Source of the DNA: an uncultured Cellvibrionales bacterium
GTDB lineage: Bacteria; Pseudomonadota; Gammaproteobacteria; Pseudomonadales; Porticoccaceae
DNA length: 64,000 nt
Reading direction: 5' to 3'
Assembly: GCA_913031645.1 (NCBI GenBank)
Contig: CAJWFB010000001.1
Span: 1-64,000 of the forward strand
Part shown: positions 1 through 9,389 of the stretch, piece by piece
Layout of the letters: every line of letters begins with the position of its first letter
Numbering within the stretch: the first letter of the stretch is position 1
Notes under the pieces: generated by a model
What the model was told of the DNA's origin: nothing
What the model saw: only the letters and a program-made list of their open reading frames with translations
The model's database searches: none
Position numbers and translations under genes: made by a program

Positions 1-240
1 AATCGCAGTCTATATCAGCATAACTTGGTTTACCAATAGCTCAGAATTTTACATGGGCAATGCTGAATAGCTGCTCCTAGTCTCCAGCACTTTTGATCGG
101 CATGTCAGCCCAACAATCGTTGCACATCGAATTAAGCTGTTCAAAATCCGGCTATCTGGGTGCAAGGTGAGTATCTATCACTTATTTGTCGGGGTATCCA
201 ATAAAATGCAGACTTTGATAGTTGAGCTCTGATTCTCGCT

Positions 241-1812
241 TCACTGAGAGCCAAAAAACTGCATTACTAGTGGCCACGTTTCATCTAGATCATAGGTATG
301 GCCCATCGTACTACCTCGACAATCAAGAACTGGCGGGATAGCTCCCTCCCCCGCGCAAGAATTCCAGCTGCGGCACTCTAAACTCGTTGTGACGCCTAGA
401 TCGACAATCTCTGGCGGAATGGAAGTGTCACAAAGAAGCGTCTCAGCCCATTTTTCCACAATAGCGCTAGCCCCTGTGTAGAAGTAAGCCTCACCATTTG
501 TTGTTGTAGTGAACGATTTATCATTCCAGTCACCCGGTGGAACGGCGGTGTCACGCATACCCGTTATTAAGATAACGGGAAGACCATTCACCTTTTTTGG
601 CTCTGACAGGTAACCCCGATGCGGTAGACCAATTATTGGAGCAACGGCACGAAATATATCTGCTGTTAACTCATTCTGCCCTAACTCCCAAACAAACATA
701 CCCCCATTAGACCCTCCGGTAGCGAAGATGCGATCGCTATCGATACAGAGATTCTGTTGCGCTTGTGCCACCAAGCTCTTCACAAAACTAACATCATCGT
801 CTAAGCAATGAGTCCAAGAGCAACTATTCGCAGCCACACCTTGGCATGATGGGTAGGTGTAGTTTGGCGTTAAATTGGTATCACAAATCTTATCAGAATC
901 ATTTACCACCAACGTGTTAATTCCGTCCCCATCCAAGCCAGTCGTTGATCCCCTGAAGGACCAAGAGGAATAGAAAGCGCCCGGTTCTTCGGAGCCAAGG
1001 CCAAGAGGAGAGATCATTATATAGTTGTGTTTATCAAGCTCGTTTCGAACGACCTCGTTATTAAGAAATTCGTCTTGGTCTCCACCCCAGCCATGAAAAC
1101 CTATTACCAGAGGAGATGTGATGTTGTTTTTGTAGTTGGCAGGGACGTGAACTCGGATTTGTCGCTCAACGCCATCATGGTCTATCGCCATGATGCCGGA
1201 ACTCCAGTTCGTTTGCGGGCATCCGCCTTCATCAGGAGTGGGCATTAGCGTTTGTAAATGGGTCTCAATTTGTTGTGTAGTCGTTCTCACTGCATCTTGT
1301 GCCACGACCCCATTTACAAGCGTATCCCCCTGTAAACCGAATAGATAACGTAATGCAAGCAAACCATCTGTAAGAGCATCTCTCTGGCCATTACCGTCGA
1401 TATCAGCTAGTTCACCAAGCGATTCAATACGGGATGCTATATCCTCCGGATTGGTATAAACAGCATTAGATGCAATAGCCCCAGTTACCAATGCGCTTCC
1501 ATCAAGCTCAAACATTCCTCTTAAAAGAAGAAGTCCATCTGTAAGTGCGTCATATTGCCCATTACCATCCAGATCTATAGAGCCTAATGGAGTTGTACCG
1601 GCCAAAAACTTATCAAGCGCAGTTCTGCCATTGTTATCCGGATTATTCGAGGCATCGGATGGATCTCCAATATCTTCAAAATATTTATTGGCAGCGTTAG
1701 GCGTATGTTGGCTAAAGGATTTAGTTGCGAAAACCCCGCAGAGCAGGATCGAAAGAGCAAAAAAGTTGATTATGCGTTTACAAGGTAAAGTGCTCATACT
1801 TATATTTTCCAT
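241..1812 (-). CDS. Secreted alpha/beta-hydrolase esterase (PHB depolymerase / CE1-like) with two dockerin-like repeats
   Basis: The 523-residue product starts with a signal peptide (basic CKR, then a hydrophobic stretch to about residue 35). Residues 80-93 and 137-150 are near-identical copies of a D-x-DGNG-x-x-DALTDG motif, 57 residues apart. This is an EF-hand or dockerin-type calcium-binding pattern, each copy followed by a leucine-rich helix. From about residue 200 comes an esterase fold: GFHGWGG at 238-244 (oxyanion region), nucleophile motif GGSNGG at 366-371 (Ser368), a probable acid in GMRD (Asp421) and a probable His505 near the end. This matches the LpqC / poly(3-hydroxybutyrate) depolymerase / feruloyl esterase superfamily. 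The many cysteines in the catalytic part suit an exported, disulfide-bonded enzyme. The substrate cannot be read from sequence; an ester-decorated plant or algal polysaccharide or a polyester are both possible. It stands alone, with 131 bases to the next gene. Confidence 0.8.
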   Translation of the reverse strand: MENISMSTLPCKRIINFFALSILLCGVFATKSFSQHTPNAANKYFEDIGDPSDASNNPDNNGRTALDKFLAGTTPLGSIDLDGNGQYDALTDGLLLLRGMFELDGSALVTGAIASNAVYTNPEDIASRIESLGELADIDGNGQRDALTDGLLALRYLFGLQGDTLVNGVVAQDAVRTTTQQIETHLQTLMPTPDEGGCPQTNWSSGIMAIDHDGVERQIRVHVPANYKNNITSPLVIGFHGWGGDQDEFLNNEVVRNELDKHNYIMISPLGLGSEEPGAFYSSWSFRGSTTGLDGDGINTLVVNDSDKICDTNLTPNYTYPSCQGVAANSCSWTHCLDDDVSFVKSLVAQAQQNLCIDSDRIFATGGSNGGMFVWELGQNELTADIFRAVAPIIGLPHRGYLSEPKKVNGLPVILITGMRDTAVPPGDWNDKSFTTTTNGEAYFYTGASAIVEKWAETLLCDTSIPPEIVDLGVTTSLECRSWNSCAGEGAIPPVLDCRGSTMGHTYDLDETWPLVMQFFGSQ

Positions 1813-1943
1813 CTTGGTAGTTTTAAAGTTATGATTCCGCTGATTATATATCCAATTAGGGGCGAATAGAGACGCCAGTTATAGCCTCAGTCTTACGCAC
1901 ATAGTCCTCGTCGTCCGCCACATTTAATAGGTCTCAAAAAATG

Positions 1944-3254
1944 TTAATCCAATTCATTACCCGACGTCTCTGTTAGCAATGAGACACAAGTGATCGTTGC
2001 CACTGCTGCCATCGCCATATAAACCGAAACATAAACAACGCCATAGGTATTCCACAACATAACTGCGATGGTAGGGGCTAACGCCCCGCCTAAAATTGCG
2101 CCGATCTGGTAACCCAAAGATGCCCCTGAATACCGAACCTCCGTACTGAAAAGTTCAGTAAAAAATGCCGCTTGAGGGCCATATTGCATCCCTACGAATA
2201 TTAGTCCGAGGCTGATGGCACCAGTAACGACGTAAAAATTTCCAGTATCAACCAGAGGAAAAAGAGCGAAGGCCCAAATACCAGATAAAACTGCGCCCCA
2301 TAGATACACACGCTTTCGTCCTATTCTGTCAGACAATCCAGCGGCCCAAAATTGGGCGGGCACCATAATAAGAGCTGCGATAAGCACAGAGGTAAGCATG
2401 GTGTCACGCGACAACATGACAGACGGTGAATTGACACCATAGGCCATAATAAAAGCGATCAAGATATAGAATGTTACTTGAATAGACAGGAAGGCTCCAG
2501 CTGCGAGAAAAATGCGTCCAGGATGGCGAGACAGCACTTCGATGATCGGCGACCTTGTCACTACCTTGGTGGTATTCTCTTCCTGAGCCTGGCTCGCAGC
2601 TAACTTTTTAAAGGCTTCAGTGTCCTCAAGATTTAATTGGACATACAAGCTAACAAAAATCAGTAAAATACTGGCGATAAAAGGGATTCGCCAACCCCAG
2701 TCCAAAAAGGCCTCTTCACTTAATCCTCCACTGACACCCAAAAATGCCAAATTAGCGAGAATAACACCAATGGGCGCACCAGCTTGGGCATAAGCACCAT
2801 ACCAGCCACGTTTCTCAGGAGGTGCACTCTCGGTCACCAGAAGCATTGCTCCACCCCACTGGCCACCAATAGCCAGCCCCTGGACAAATCGCAGGAACAC
2901 AAGGATTAGAGGTGCCAAATATCCAATAGTTTCATAGGTAGGAAGGAAACCAATTAACGTGGTGGATGCACCCATGATCAGTAACGCGATGACTAGGGTG
3001 TGTTTGCGACCCACACGATCGCCAAAATGACCAAATACAATACCGCCCAGTGGTCTTGCTAAGAAGCCCACTGCAAAGGTGCTAAATGATGCGATCAATG
3101 CAATCATTGCTGGCATATCTGCAGGGAAGAATGCTTTTGGAAAAATGATTGCTGCAGCGGTTCCGTACAGAAAAAAATCATACCATTCGATACTAGTGCC
3201 CGCTAAAGAAGTTAGCGCGACTTTACGGATATTGTTCGGCTGTGACTTCTGCAT
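1944..3254 (-). CDS. MFS transporter, metabolite:H+ symporter (MHS) family
   Basis: A 436-residue, 12-helix permease. The N-terminal signature SIEWYDFFLYGTAAAI and the loop-2/3 motif GHFGDRVGRKHTLV are typical of the MHS group (ProP, ShiA, KgtP, CitA). A second copy of the DRxGRK motif sits after helix 8 (LSDRIGRKRVYLW), as expected for the two-fold MFS repeat. Members move organic acids, betaines or shikimate with protons across the inner membrane; the substrate here cannot be assigned. It is divergent from the class V aminotransferase-like gene, with about 130 bases between starts, so the two may share a regulated promoter region. Length is normal for the family. Confidence 0.85.
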   Translation of the reverse strand: MQKSQPNNIRKVALTSLAGTSIEWYDFFLYGTAAAIIFPKAFFPADMPAMIALIASFSTFAVGFLARPLGGIVFGHFGDRVGRKHTLVIALLIMGASTTLIGFLPTYETIGYLAPLILVFLRFVQGLAIGGQWGGAMLLVTESAPPEKRGWYGAYAQAGAPIGVILANLAFLGVSGGLSEEAFLDWGWRIPFIASILLIFVSLYVQLNLEDTEAFKKLAASQAQEENTTKVVTRSPIIEVLSRHPGRIFLAAGAFLSIQVTFYILIAFIMAYGVNSPSVMLSRDTMLTSVLIAALIMVPAQFWAAGLSDRIGRKRVYLWGAVLSGIWAFALFPLVDTGNFYVVTGAISLGLIFVGMQYGPQAAFFTELFSTEVRYSGASLGYQIGAILGGALAPTIAVMLWNTYGVVYVSVYMAMAAVATITCVSLLTETSGNELD

Positions 3255-3383
3255 GCCCCTGTTCCCTTATTTTTGGTTTTGGTAATCATAGCCGAATAAC
3301 CTGTTTAATCAAATCGCCCACCCCACGGTTGCGAATGACTATTTGGAATGAGAACATGCACCCAGCCTATTGAGAGAGACCTG

Positions 3384-4610
3384 ATGATTAAGTTAGATAT
3401 AGATTTTGTACGAAACCAGTTTCCTGCGTTTAAAGAGCCATCGCTGGCGGGGTTTGCGCATTTTGAAAATGCAGGAGGCTCCTACGCCTGTGCGCAGATG
3501 ATTGATGCCCTTCATCACTATTATACGGCCACTAAAGTCCAGCCCTACTATTGTTTTGAGCCTTCGATTGGCGCTGGTCAAGAAATGACGCGCGCGCGCG
3601 AACGCATGGGCTCATGGCTTAATGTAAGTGCTAATGAAGTTCATTTTAGTGCGTCTACGTCACAAAATAGCTACGTGGTAGCGCAGGCATTGCGAGACTA
3701 TCTATCACCAGGTGATGAGATCATCGTTACTAACCAAGATCATGAAGCCAATATTGGTGTTTGGCGAAGATTAGAAGCACAGGGTGTCGTTATTAGGGAA
3801 TGGCAGGTTAACCCTCAAACCGCAGAGTTAGAGGATGCAGGATTGGATACCCTTCTCAATGAAAAGACGCGTGTAGTGGCCTTCACGCATTGCTCTAATA
3901 TCGTGGGCAGTATCAACCCGGTACGTCAATGGGCAGACAAAATCCATGCTGTCGGCGCTCTGGCGTTTGTTGACGGGGTTTCCTATGCTGGTCATGGACT
4001 TCCTGATATCGAGTCACTTGGCGCTGACATCTACTTTTTTTCCCTGTACAAAGTTTACGGCCCACATCTTGGCGTTATGGTTATGCGTGATGCACTCAAT
4101 AAAGCACTACCTAGTCAGGGACACTTTTTCAATGTTGGCTCTGCGACGAGCCGATTCACGCCCGCCGGGCCAGACCATGCACAGATTGCCTCTGTAAATG
4201 GTGTGATTGATTATTTTGAAGCAATAGATTCTCATCATTTTAGTGCCGCTGACAAGTCACCCAAAGCACAGCGAGTAGGCGCACTACTTCATTCGGCAGA
4301 AATAGAAAATTTAAAGCCACTACTGGATTTTTTGAAACAACGCGCAGGAATCCGGTTGATCGGTAAACTAGCTACGGATAATAGAGCACCCACCGTTTCC
4401 TTTACTGTCGATGGCGTCGATCCAGCTGTTATTGCTGAGAAACTGGCCGAACAGCATATTGGTATTGCGAATGGAAATTGCTATGCCTATCGACTGATGG
4501 AAGCTTTAGATATTTCTCCTGAACAGGGTGTCGTGCGTCTGTCCTTCGTCCATTACACGAGTGCTCAGGAAGTTAATCGGTTAATAGAAGCTCTCGAGGG
4601 TCTCATTTAA
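3384..4610 (+). CDS. Cysteine desulfurase-like class V aminotransferase (PLP-dependent)
   Basis: The 408-residue product has the class V aminotransferase fold. Visible are the N-terminal IDFVRNQFPAF motif, His120 in NQDHEAN (cofactor-stacking histidine), Asp197 in AFVDGVS (pyridine-N contact) and the PLP lysine Lys223 in FFSLYKVYGPHLG. The N-terminus and overall pattern resemble the 'cysteine desulfurase-like' VC1184-type subgroup rather than IscS or SufS, and no suf or isc genes are nearby. A desulfurase activity is therefore possible but unproven; a lyase or epimerase role is an alternative. I chose the ATG at 3384 because GAGAGA lies about 8 bases upstream and the conserved N-terminus starts there. 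An in-frame ATG at 3348 would add 12 unconserved residues. Confidence 0.8.
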   Translation: MIKLDIDFVRNQFPAFKEPSLAGFAHFENAGGSYACAQMIDALHHYYTATKVQPYYCFEPSIGAGQEMTRARERMGSWLNVSANEVHFSASTSQNSYVVAQALRDYLSPGDEIIVTNQDHEANIGVWRRLEAQGVVIREWQVNPQTAELEDAGLDTLLNEKTRVVAFTHCSNIVGSINPVRQWADKIHAVGALAFVDGVSYAGHGLPDIESLGADIYFFSLYKVYGPHLGVMVMRDALNKALPSQGHFFNVGSATSRFTPAGPDHAQIASVNGVIDYFEAIDSHHFSAADKSPKAQRVGALLHSAEIENLKPLLDFLKQRAGIRLIGKLATDNRAPTVSFTVDGVDPAVIAEKLAEQHIGIANGNCYAYRLMEALDISPEQGVVRLSFVHYTSAQEVNRLIEALEGLI

Positions 4611-4613
4611 CTG

Positions 4614-4661
4614 GGCGTGTTAATGACTCACATAAACGCGCCATGTCGCGCTATTTTTTTT
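4614..4661 (+). terminator. Possible intrinsic terminator after the aminotransferase-like gene
   Basis: GGCGTGTT (4614-4621) can pair with AACGCGCC (4635-4642) with one G-U pair. An alternative short GCGC/GCGC stem (4638-4641 with 4648-4651) sits directly before a run of eight T at 4654-4661. The T-run is clear but neither stem is strong. Confidence 0.35.
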
Positions 4662-4771
4662 AGTGACAGTTAATTCTGTGTCGCTTTTAGGGTGGTCAAA
4701 GGGTTGTTTTATTGGTTATCCTCCGCTACCTTAGCGTCCAACTAAAACCTGCTTATTTCAAAGGAAATAAA

Positions 4772-5617
4772 ATGTCTGCTCTCATCCTCGATGGTAAAGC
4801 CCTCTCAGCCAAATCAGAAGCTGATCTCGCCGCTCGTGTTGCGGTTATTAAAGAGAAAAATAATGGCCAAGCACCGATTCTTGCTACGATCTTAGTGGGT
4901 GCAGACCCAGCGTCGGCTACTTATGTGAAGATGAAGCAGAACGCATGCAAACGTGTTGGTATGGAATCTATTGCCGTGGAGATGCCCGCTCATACTTCAA
5001 CTAGAGAACTCTTAGGCAAGATCGATGAGTTAAATACTAATCCAAACTGCCACGGAATTTTATTGCAGCATCCGGTCCCTTCGCAGATTGATGAACGGGC
5101 CTGTTTTGATCAGATTGATATTGCTAAAGATGTGGATGGCGTAACCTGCCACGGCTTCGGTCGCATGGCTATGGACGAAGATGCCTACGGATCAGCAACG
5201 CCGCAGGGAATTATGCGCACCCTAGAGGCATATGATATACCGCTAGCTGGTAAGCATGCTGTGGTGGTTGGTCGAAGCCCTATACTGGGAAAGCCAATGG
5301 CGCTTATGCTTTTAAACGCCAACGCTACCGTTACAATTTGCCACTCCAAGACACAGAATCTCCCCGATCATATCAAGCAGGCGGACATTGTTGTTGGCGC
5401 TGTAGGCCGGCCTGAATTTATTCAAGCTGAGTGGATCAAAGACGGTGCGGTTGTTGTGGATGCAGGATATCACCCTGGTGGCGTGGGTGATATTGAGCTG
5501 GGCCCATTGGCCGACCGTGCGTCTGCTTACACACCCGTTCCCGGTGGCGTTGGTCCTATGACGATTAATACGTTGATTCAGCAATCTGTCATCGCAGCAG
5601 AGAAGAGTATTAGCTAG
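4772..5617 (+). CDS. folD: Bifunctional methylene-THF dehydrogenase / methenyl-THF cyclohydrolase FolD
   Basis: The 281-residue cytoplasmic enzyme interconverts 5,10-methylene-, 5,10-methenyl- and 10-formyl-tetrahydrofolate using NADP. Diagnostic segments are YVKMKQNAC with the cyclohydrolase lysine, [12 protein letters not shown], the nucleotide-binding [17 protein letters not shown], and [11 protein letters not shown] near the end. The ATG at 4772 follows AAGGAA at 4761-4766 and gives the usual FolD length; the longer reading from 4712 adds 20 residues foreign to the family. In Pseudomonas folD sits beside cysS. Here it is about 10 kb away and on the other strand, with the carbohydrate locus between. 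Confidence 0.97.
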   Translation: MSALILDGKALSAKSEADLAARVAVIKEKNNGQAPILATILVGADPASATYVKMKQNACKRVGMESIAVEMPAHTSTRELLGKIDELNTNPNCHGILLQHPVPSQIDERACFDQIDIAKDVDGVTCHGFGRMAMDEDAYGSATPQGIMRTLEAYDIPLAGKHAVVVGRSPILGKPMALMLLNANATVTICHSKTQNLPDHIKQADIVVGAVGRPEFIQAEWIKDGAVVVDAGYHPGGVGDIELGPLADRASAYTPVPGGVGPMTINTLIQQSVIAAEKSIS

Positions 5618-5624
5618 ACCCTTC

Positions 5625-5650
5625 TAATGAGGCACAGCATGCCCTCATTA
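5625..5650. terminator. Hairpin between convergent folD and sulfatase genes
   Basis: TAATGAGG (5625-5632) pairs perfectly with CCTCATTA (5643-5650) around a 10-base loop. It overlaps the stop codon of the minus-strand sulfatase. Neither side has a strong T-run, so a bidirectional terminator role is only probable from its place between convergent genes. Confidence 0.35.
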
Positions 5651-7063
5651 TCTGGTTTTCATCATTTCGGTTAATTGGTTGTGGAGGTCATCTAAAATCT
5701 CCTTATATTCTGGCTGTTCGGCGACGTTATATGTCTCCGCTTTATCTACGCGGTGGTCATACAGCATCCTAGCCAGGACTTGCCCTTGTTTGCTATACCA
5801 CTCCGTCAAAGCGTAATCATCTGACTTAATGACCTCTGCCATCAGATATCTGGGAAATACAGCTTGCTTGCCAGACGCTTTCGGGTCTGCTAACTGGGCC
5901 ACAAAACTAGACCCTTGAAGTTGATCTAATTGAGGTTGCTTCGTCAGATCCAAAATTGTTGGGAATATATCAACAAACTCCACAAGACCATGGGCAGTTC
6001 CAGTCACCGCAGAGCCATCTTTATTTCTGGGAAGTCGGACAATAAGTGGCGTTCGAGTGGCATGATCAAACGGAGAGTGCTTTGCCCATAGTCCATGCTC
6101 TCCTAAGCTCCAGCCATGATCACCTAGCAGGAATACTATGGTATTTTTAGCAAGGCCTAGGTTATTGAGCTGCGCTAGTACGCGTCCGACCTGTGCATCT
6201 ACGTAGCTAACACTGGCGTAGTACCCGTGAATAAGCTTTCTAGCCATGTCATCGGACACTAGCTCTGGTTTTTGCGGTATTCCATCGTACTTTCGAAGCT
6301 CGCCCCATCCATGGACGGCCTTTCTTGGCGCATTAGTGGGTTGAAATGGGTTATCAGCCAGTACTATGTCTCGCGCGTTATATAAATCCCAGTAGCGTTT
6401 GGGTGCATTAAATGGCAAGTGCGGCTTGACAAAGCCCACCGCCATGAAAAAAGGTTGATCTAATGACTGAGCGTCACTTAGTGCCTCAATTGCATGGTCC
6501 GCTATCATCCCATCAAAGTAAGCATTATCTTCAACGTCTGCAGACTCAAATGCAGGGCCTTTCTTTACGTGTGCAAAGCGTTCAATATTCTCCTCTAACA
6601 CATAATTCCTATGCCCCATTCCACCTTTTGATGGAGATTTCCATGGGGGGATACTCCACTGGGATGCTGAGTCACCCGCGTTATGCATTATCTTTCCCAT
6701 GCTCTGAGTGTGATATCCCTGCTCCGTCAGATAACCAAAAACCGTTTTAGCATTTTTAGCATCTTCATCCGCCCTAGCGTAAAAAGTTTTAAAACGTTTT
6801 TTACTGGGGCGCAATCCGGTCATCATGCTTGCTCTGGAAGCGCCGCAAACAGGCACATTGGCATAGGCATTGGCAAACACAACACCTTCGCTGGCCAGTT
6901 TATCAATATGAGGTGACCTAGCCGCTTTTATGCCATAGGCACCGAGCTCAGGGCGCAAATCATCGATCATGATAAACAGGACATTGGGCGGCCGTTGTTC
7001 AGTGGCAAAGATATTAGCTGACAGCCCGATACTGAACAGTGTTGCGATAAAACACTTTCTCAT
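5648..7063 (-). CDS. Periplasmic sulfatase, iduronate-2-sulfatase-like (S1 family)
   Basis: The 471-residue product has a signal peptide (MRKCFIATLF, cleavage near residue 20). It then shows the S1 sulfatase start NVLFIMIDDLRPELG, with metal ligands Asp34-Asp35. The formylglycine site is Cys73 in CGASRASMMTGLRP; the Ala in place of the usual Pro of C-x-P-S-R is seen in the iduronate-sulfatase-like branch. GKIMHN, FVKPHLPF and LLGDHGWSLGEHGLWAKHSPFDHATRTPL are the other active-site blocks. It should remove O-sulfate from a sugar after maturation by a formylglycine-generating or anaerobic enzyme, neither of which is in this window. It follows the GH3 gene by 19 bases on the same strand, so the two probably form one transcript acting on the same glycan. 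Exact sugar specificity is unknown. Confidence 0.9.
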   Translation of the reverse strand: MRKCFIATLFSIGLSANIFATEQRPPNVLFIMIDDLRPELGAYGIKAARSPHIDKLASEGVVFANAYANVPVCGASRASMMTGLRPSKKRFKTFYARADEDAKNAKTVFGYLTEQGYHTQSMGKIMHNAGDSASQWSIPPWKSPSKGGMGHRNYVLEENIERFAHVKKGPAFESADVEDNAYFDGMIADHAIEALSDAQSLDQPFFMAVGFVKPHLPFNAPKRYWDLYNARDIVLADNPFQPTNAPRKAVHGWGELRKYDGIPQKPELVSDDMARKLIHGYYASVSYVDAQVGRVLAQLNNLGLAKNTIVFLLGDHGWSLGEHGLWAKHSPFDHATRTPLIVRLPRNKDGSAVTGTAHGLVEFVDIFPTILDLTKQPQLDQLQGSSFVAQLADPKASGKQAVFPRYLMAEVIKSDDYALTEWYSKQGQVLARMLYDHRVDKAETYNVAEQPEYKEILDDLHNQLTEMMKTR

Positions 7064-7082
7064 AGTTGCTCCATCCTTCGGA

Positions 7083-9389
7083 TTATTTTACAGTTAACTG
7101 CACTGTTTTTAAGTCAGATTTACGTGATGATGAGCCGACCATTAAGGTAAATTTGCCAGGCTCTACTACATAGTTCATGTCAAGATCAAAGTAGGCTAAC
7201 ATGTCAGGCTGGATTTTGAATTCAACCGTCTTTGTCTGACCTTTGTTTAACATTATTTTTTCGAAACCTTTTAGCTCCTTAACCGGCCGTGTGACTTGAC
7301 TATAATTATCACGAATATAAAGCTGTACCGTTTCATATCCTGCTCTATCACCGATATTAGTCACTTTAACACTGACTGCTGTGCTGCCTTTGGGGCTTAT
7401 TCTTTTATTAGCTAGACGAGGTTGTGAGTATTTAAATTGGGTATAGCTAAGACCAAACCCAAATTCAAATAAGTTATGTGTTGGCGCATCTACATACTTG
7501 TGCCGGTAGGCTGAGGGTTTATGGTCGTAAATAGCTTGACCGTGGCCAACACTGTAGGGAATAGTCATTGGTAACTTACCACTGGGGTTAGTTACGCCAT
7601 ATATAACCTCAGCCACTGCCTGACCACCCTTACCACCCGGCTCCCATGCTTCGATGATTGCCTCAGTATTGTCAAGCAACCAGGGCTCTGCAATAGGTCG
7701 ACCATTTACTAATACAACAATAACAGGGATTCCCGTCGATTCTATTGCTTGAATTAACTCTAACTGGCGACCATAAAGATCTAGCGATGAGCGAGCCACA
7801 TTCTCCCCCGATGTCTTTCCTTTACGGTCATAGCGGAGTGGATTCTCACCCACCACCACCACCGCAATATCGGCCTTTTCAGCTCGCTTAGCGGCAGCTT
7901 CAATATCTTTCTGTAGCAGATTTTTCACCTGATTGCCGACGTCATAAAAATCAACATTACCAGGCGATAGAGCCTCAAGCCCCTCCAGCACAGTCGTTAC
8001 ATTTTTAGGAGGTTGCCGGAGCACCCAATCCCCCAAGATTGCGTTGCTATTTGCGTTGGGTCCGGTTACAAATAGCCGAGTACTTTTACTCAAAGGCAAT
8101 ATATTTTCTTTATTACTAAGCAGTACGATACTTTGCCGAGCCATTTCCAGAGCCGTCTTTTGGTGTTCCTTGGTAAACAAGGCCTTGGATACTGCGGATT
8201 CATCGACGAATGGGTCATCAAATAGGCCGAGCTTAAATTTGGCAAGAAGAATGGGTTTAACAGATTCATTAATTCTCTCTTCGGTAATTTTATCTTCTTC
8301 GACGAGGGCCATTAGTGGAGTTAAAAAACGTGGGCCATGCATGTGCATATCCATACCTGCAGCCACTGATTGGTATACTGCATCCTTTTGACTAGTGGCC
8401 GTTTTATGAAATGTATGCAACCGACTCACATCCATCCAATCACTGACCACAAAGCCTTTAAACCCCCATTCTTTGCGCAGCACATCCGTTAGAATAAAAC
8501 GGTTGGCATGAGCTGGAACACCGTTTATCTCATTGTGAGCGGCCATAAAAGTAAACACTCCGGCCTCTATGGCACGCTTAAAGGGCGGGAAAAAATCTTC
8601 TCTCAGAGTGCGTAGCGATACATCCATCGGCGACAGGTTAATCCCAGTAATGGGGTCACCACCAGCCACCCAGTGTTTTGCATTTGCGAGCACTTTATTT
8701 TGACCGGTAAAATCGCCCTGCTGCAAGCCATTAATTGTAGCAACACCCATCTCACCCACAAGATAGCTGTCTTCACCAAATGTTTCACCCACTCGCCCCC
8801 ACCGTGCATCCCTAGCGATATCGATATTAGGCGTAAATGACCAGTGAGACCCTGTGGCACGCATTTCAGACGCCGTCTCGGTACTTGCTCGCTCCACCAG
8901 GGCTAGATTCCATGTGCTAGCCATACCCATGGGCGCTGGATATACCGTAGCCCCCCTCACCATTGCTGTGCCGTGAATGGCATCAATACCTATTAGTAGC
9001 GGTATACCCAATCGAGATTTCATAGCATGGCGCTGGAGTAGGTTAGCTTCTTTGGCGGTGACGACGTGAAGAAAAGAGCCAACTTTACCTGTTTCTATAA
9101 AGGCTGGCATCTCAGACGAGTGTAAGTCTGGGTAAAACCCACGAGCATCACTTTTTGCAAGCTGCTCTATGGTCATATTTTTTTCTGACTGTGCCAAAAG
9201 GTTAATCCCCACATATTGACTCATCTGCCCGATTTTTTCCTCGAGAGTCATTCTTGGTAATAGATCCGCCAGACGTTGTTCATGTGTCTGATCCGAATCT
9301 TTATAGGGTAAAACCGATGCAACGACATTTAAGCCTATGAGTGCAAGTAAACTAGCCAAGCCAATTCTGGTGTCAAATAGTGCCATCAT
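7083..9389 (-). CDS. Glycoside hydrolase family 3, BglX-like periplasmic beta-glycosidase
   Basis: The 768-residue product starts with a hydrophobic export signal (cleavage near residue 27). The GH3 N-terminal barrel shows MTLEEKIGQMSQ, LLIGIDAIHG, TWNLALVE, FTPNIDIARDARWGR, GETFGEDSYL and KHWVAGG. The nucleophile is Asp317 in FVVSDWMD. The C-terminal sandwich (about 420-620) has LLSNKENILPL and VIVVLVNGRPI, followed by a fibronectin-III-like domain to the end. Order and length match BglX-type beta-glucosidases; beta-xylosidase activity is also common in the family and cannot be excluded. It would act on oligosaccharides in the periplasm. It is the first gene of a two-gene unit with the sulfatase, and a long non-coding region separates it from the divergent GPH symporter. 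Confidence 0.92.
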   Translation of the reverse strand: MMALFDTRIGLASLLALIGLNVVASVLPYKDSDQTHEQRLADLLPRMTLEEKIGQMSQYVGINLLAQSEKNMTIEQLAKSDARGFYPDLHSSEMPAFIETGKVGSFLHVVTAKEANLLQRHAMKSRLGIPLLIGIDAIHGTAMVRGATVYPAPMGMASTWNLALVERASTETASEMRATGSHWSFTPNIDIARDARWGRVGETFGEDSYLVGEMGVATINGLQQGDFTGQNKVLANAKHWVAGGDPITGINLSPMDVSLRTLREDFFPPFKRAIEAGVFTFMAAHNEINGVPAHANRFILTDVLRKEWGFKGFVVSDWMDVSRLHTFHKTATSQKDAVYQSVAAGMDMHMHGPRFLTPLMALVEEDKITEERINESVKPILLAKFKLGLFDDPFVDESAVSKALFTKEHQKTALEMARQSIVLLSNKENILPLSKSTRLFVTGPNANSNAILGDWVLRQPPKNVTTVLEGLEALSPGNVDFYDVGNQVKNLLQKDIEAAAKRAEKADIAVVVVGENPLRYDRKGKTSGENVARSSLDLYGRQLELIQAIESTGIPVIVVLVNGRPIAEPWLLDNTEAIIEAWEPGGKGGQAVAEVIYGVTNPSGKLPMTIPYSVGHGQAIYDHKPSAYRHKYVDAPTHNLFEFGFGLSYTQFKYSQPRLANKRISPKGSTAVSVKVTNIGDRAGYETVQLYIRDNYSQVTRPVKELKGFEKIMLNKGQTKTVEFKIQPDMLAYFDLDMNYVVEPGKFTLMVGSSSRKSDLKTVQLTVK

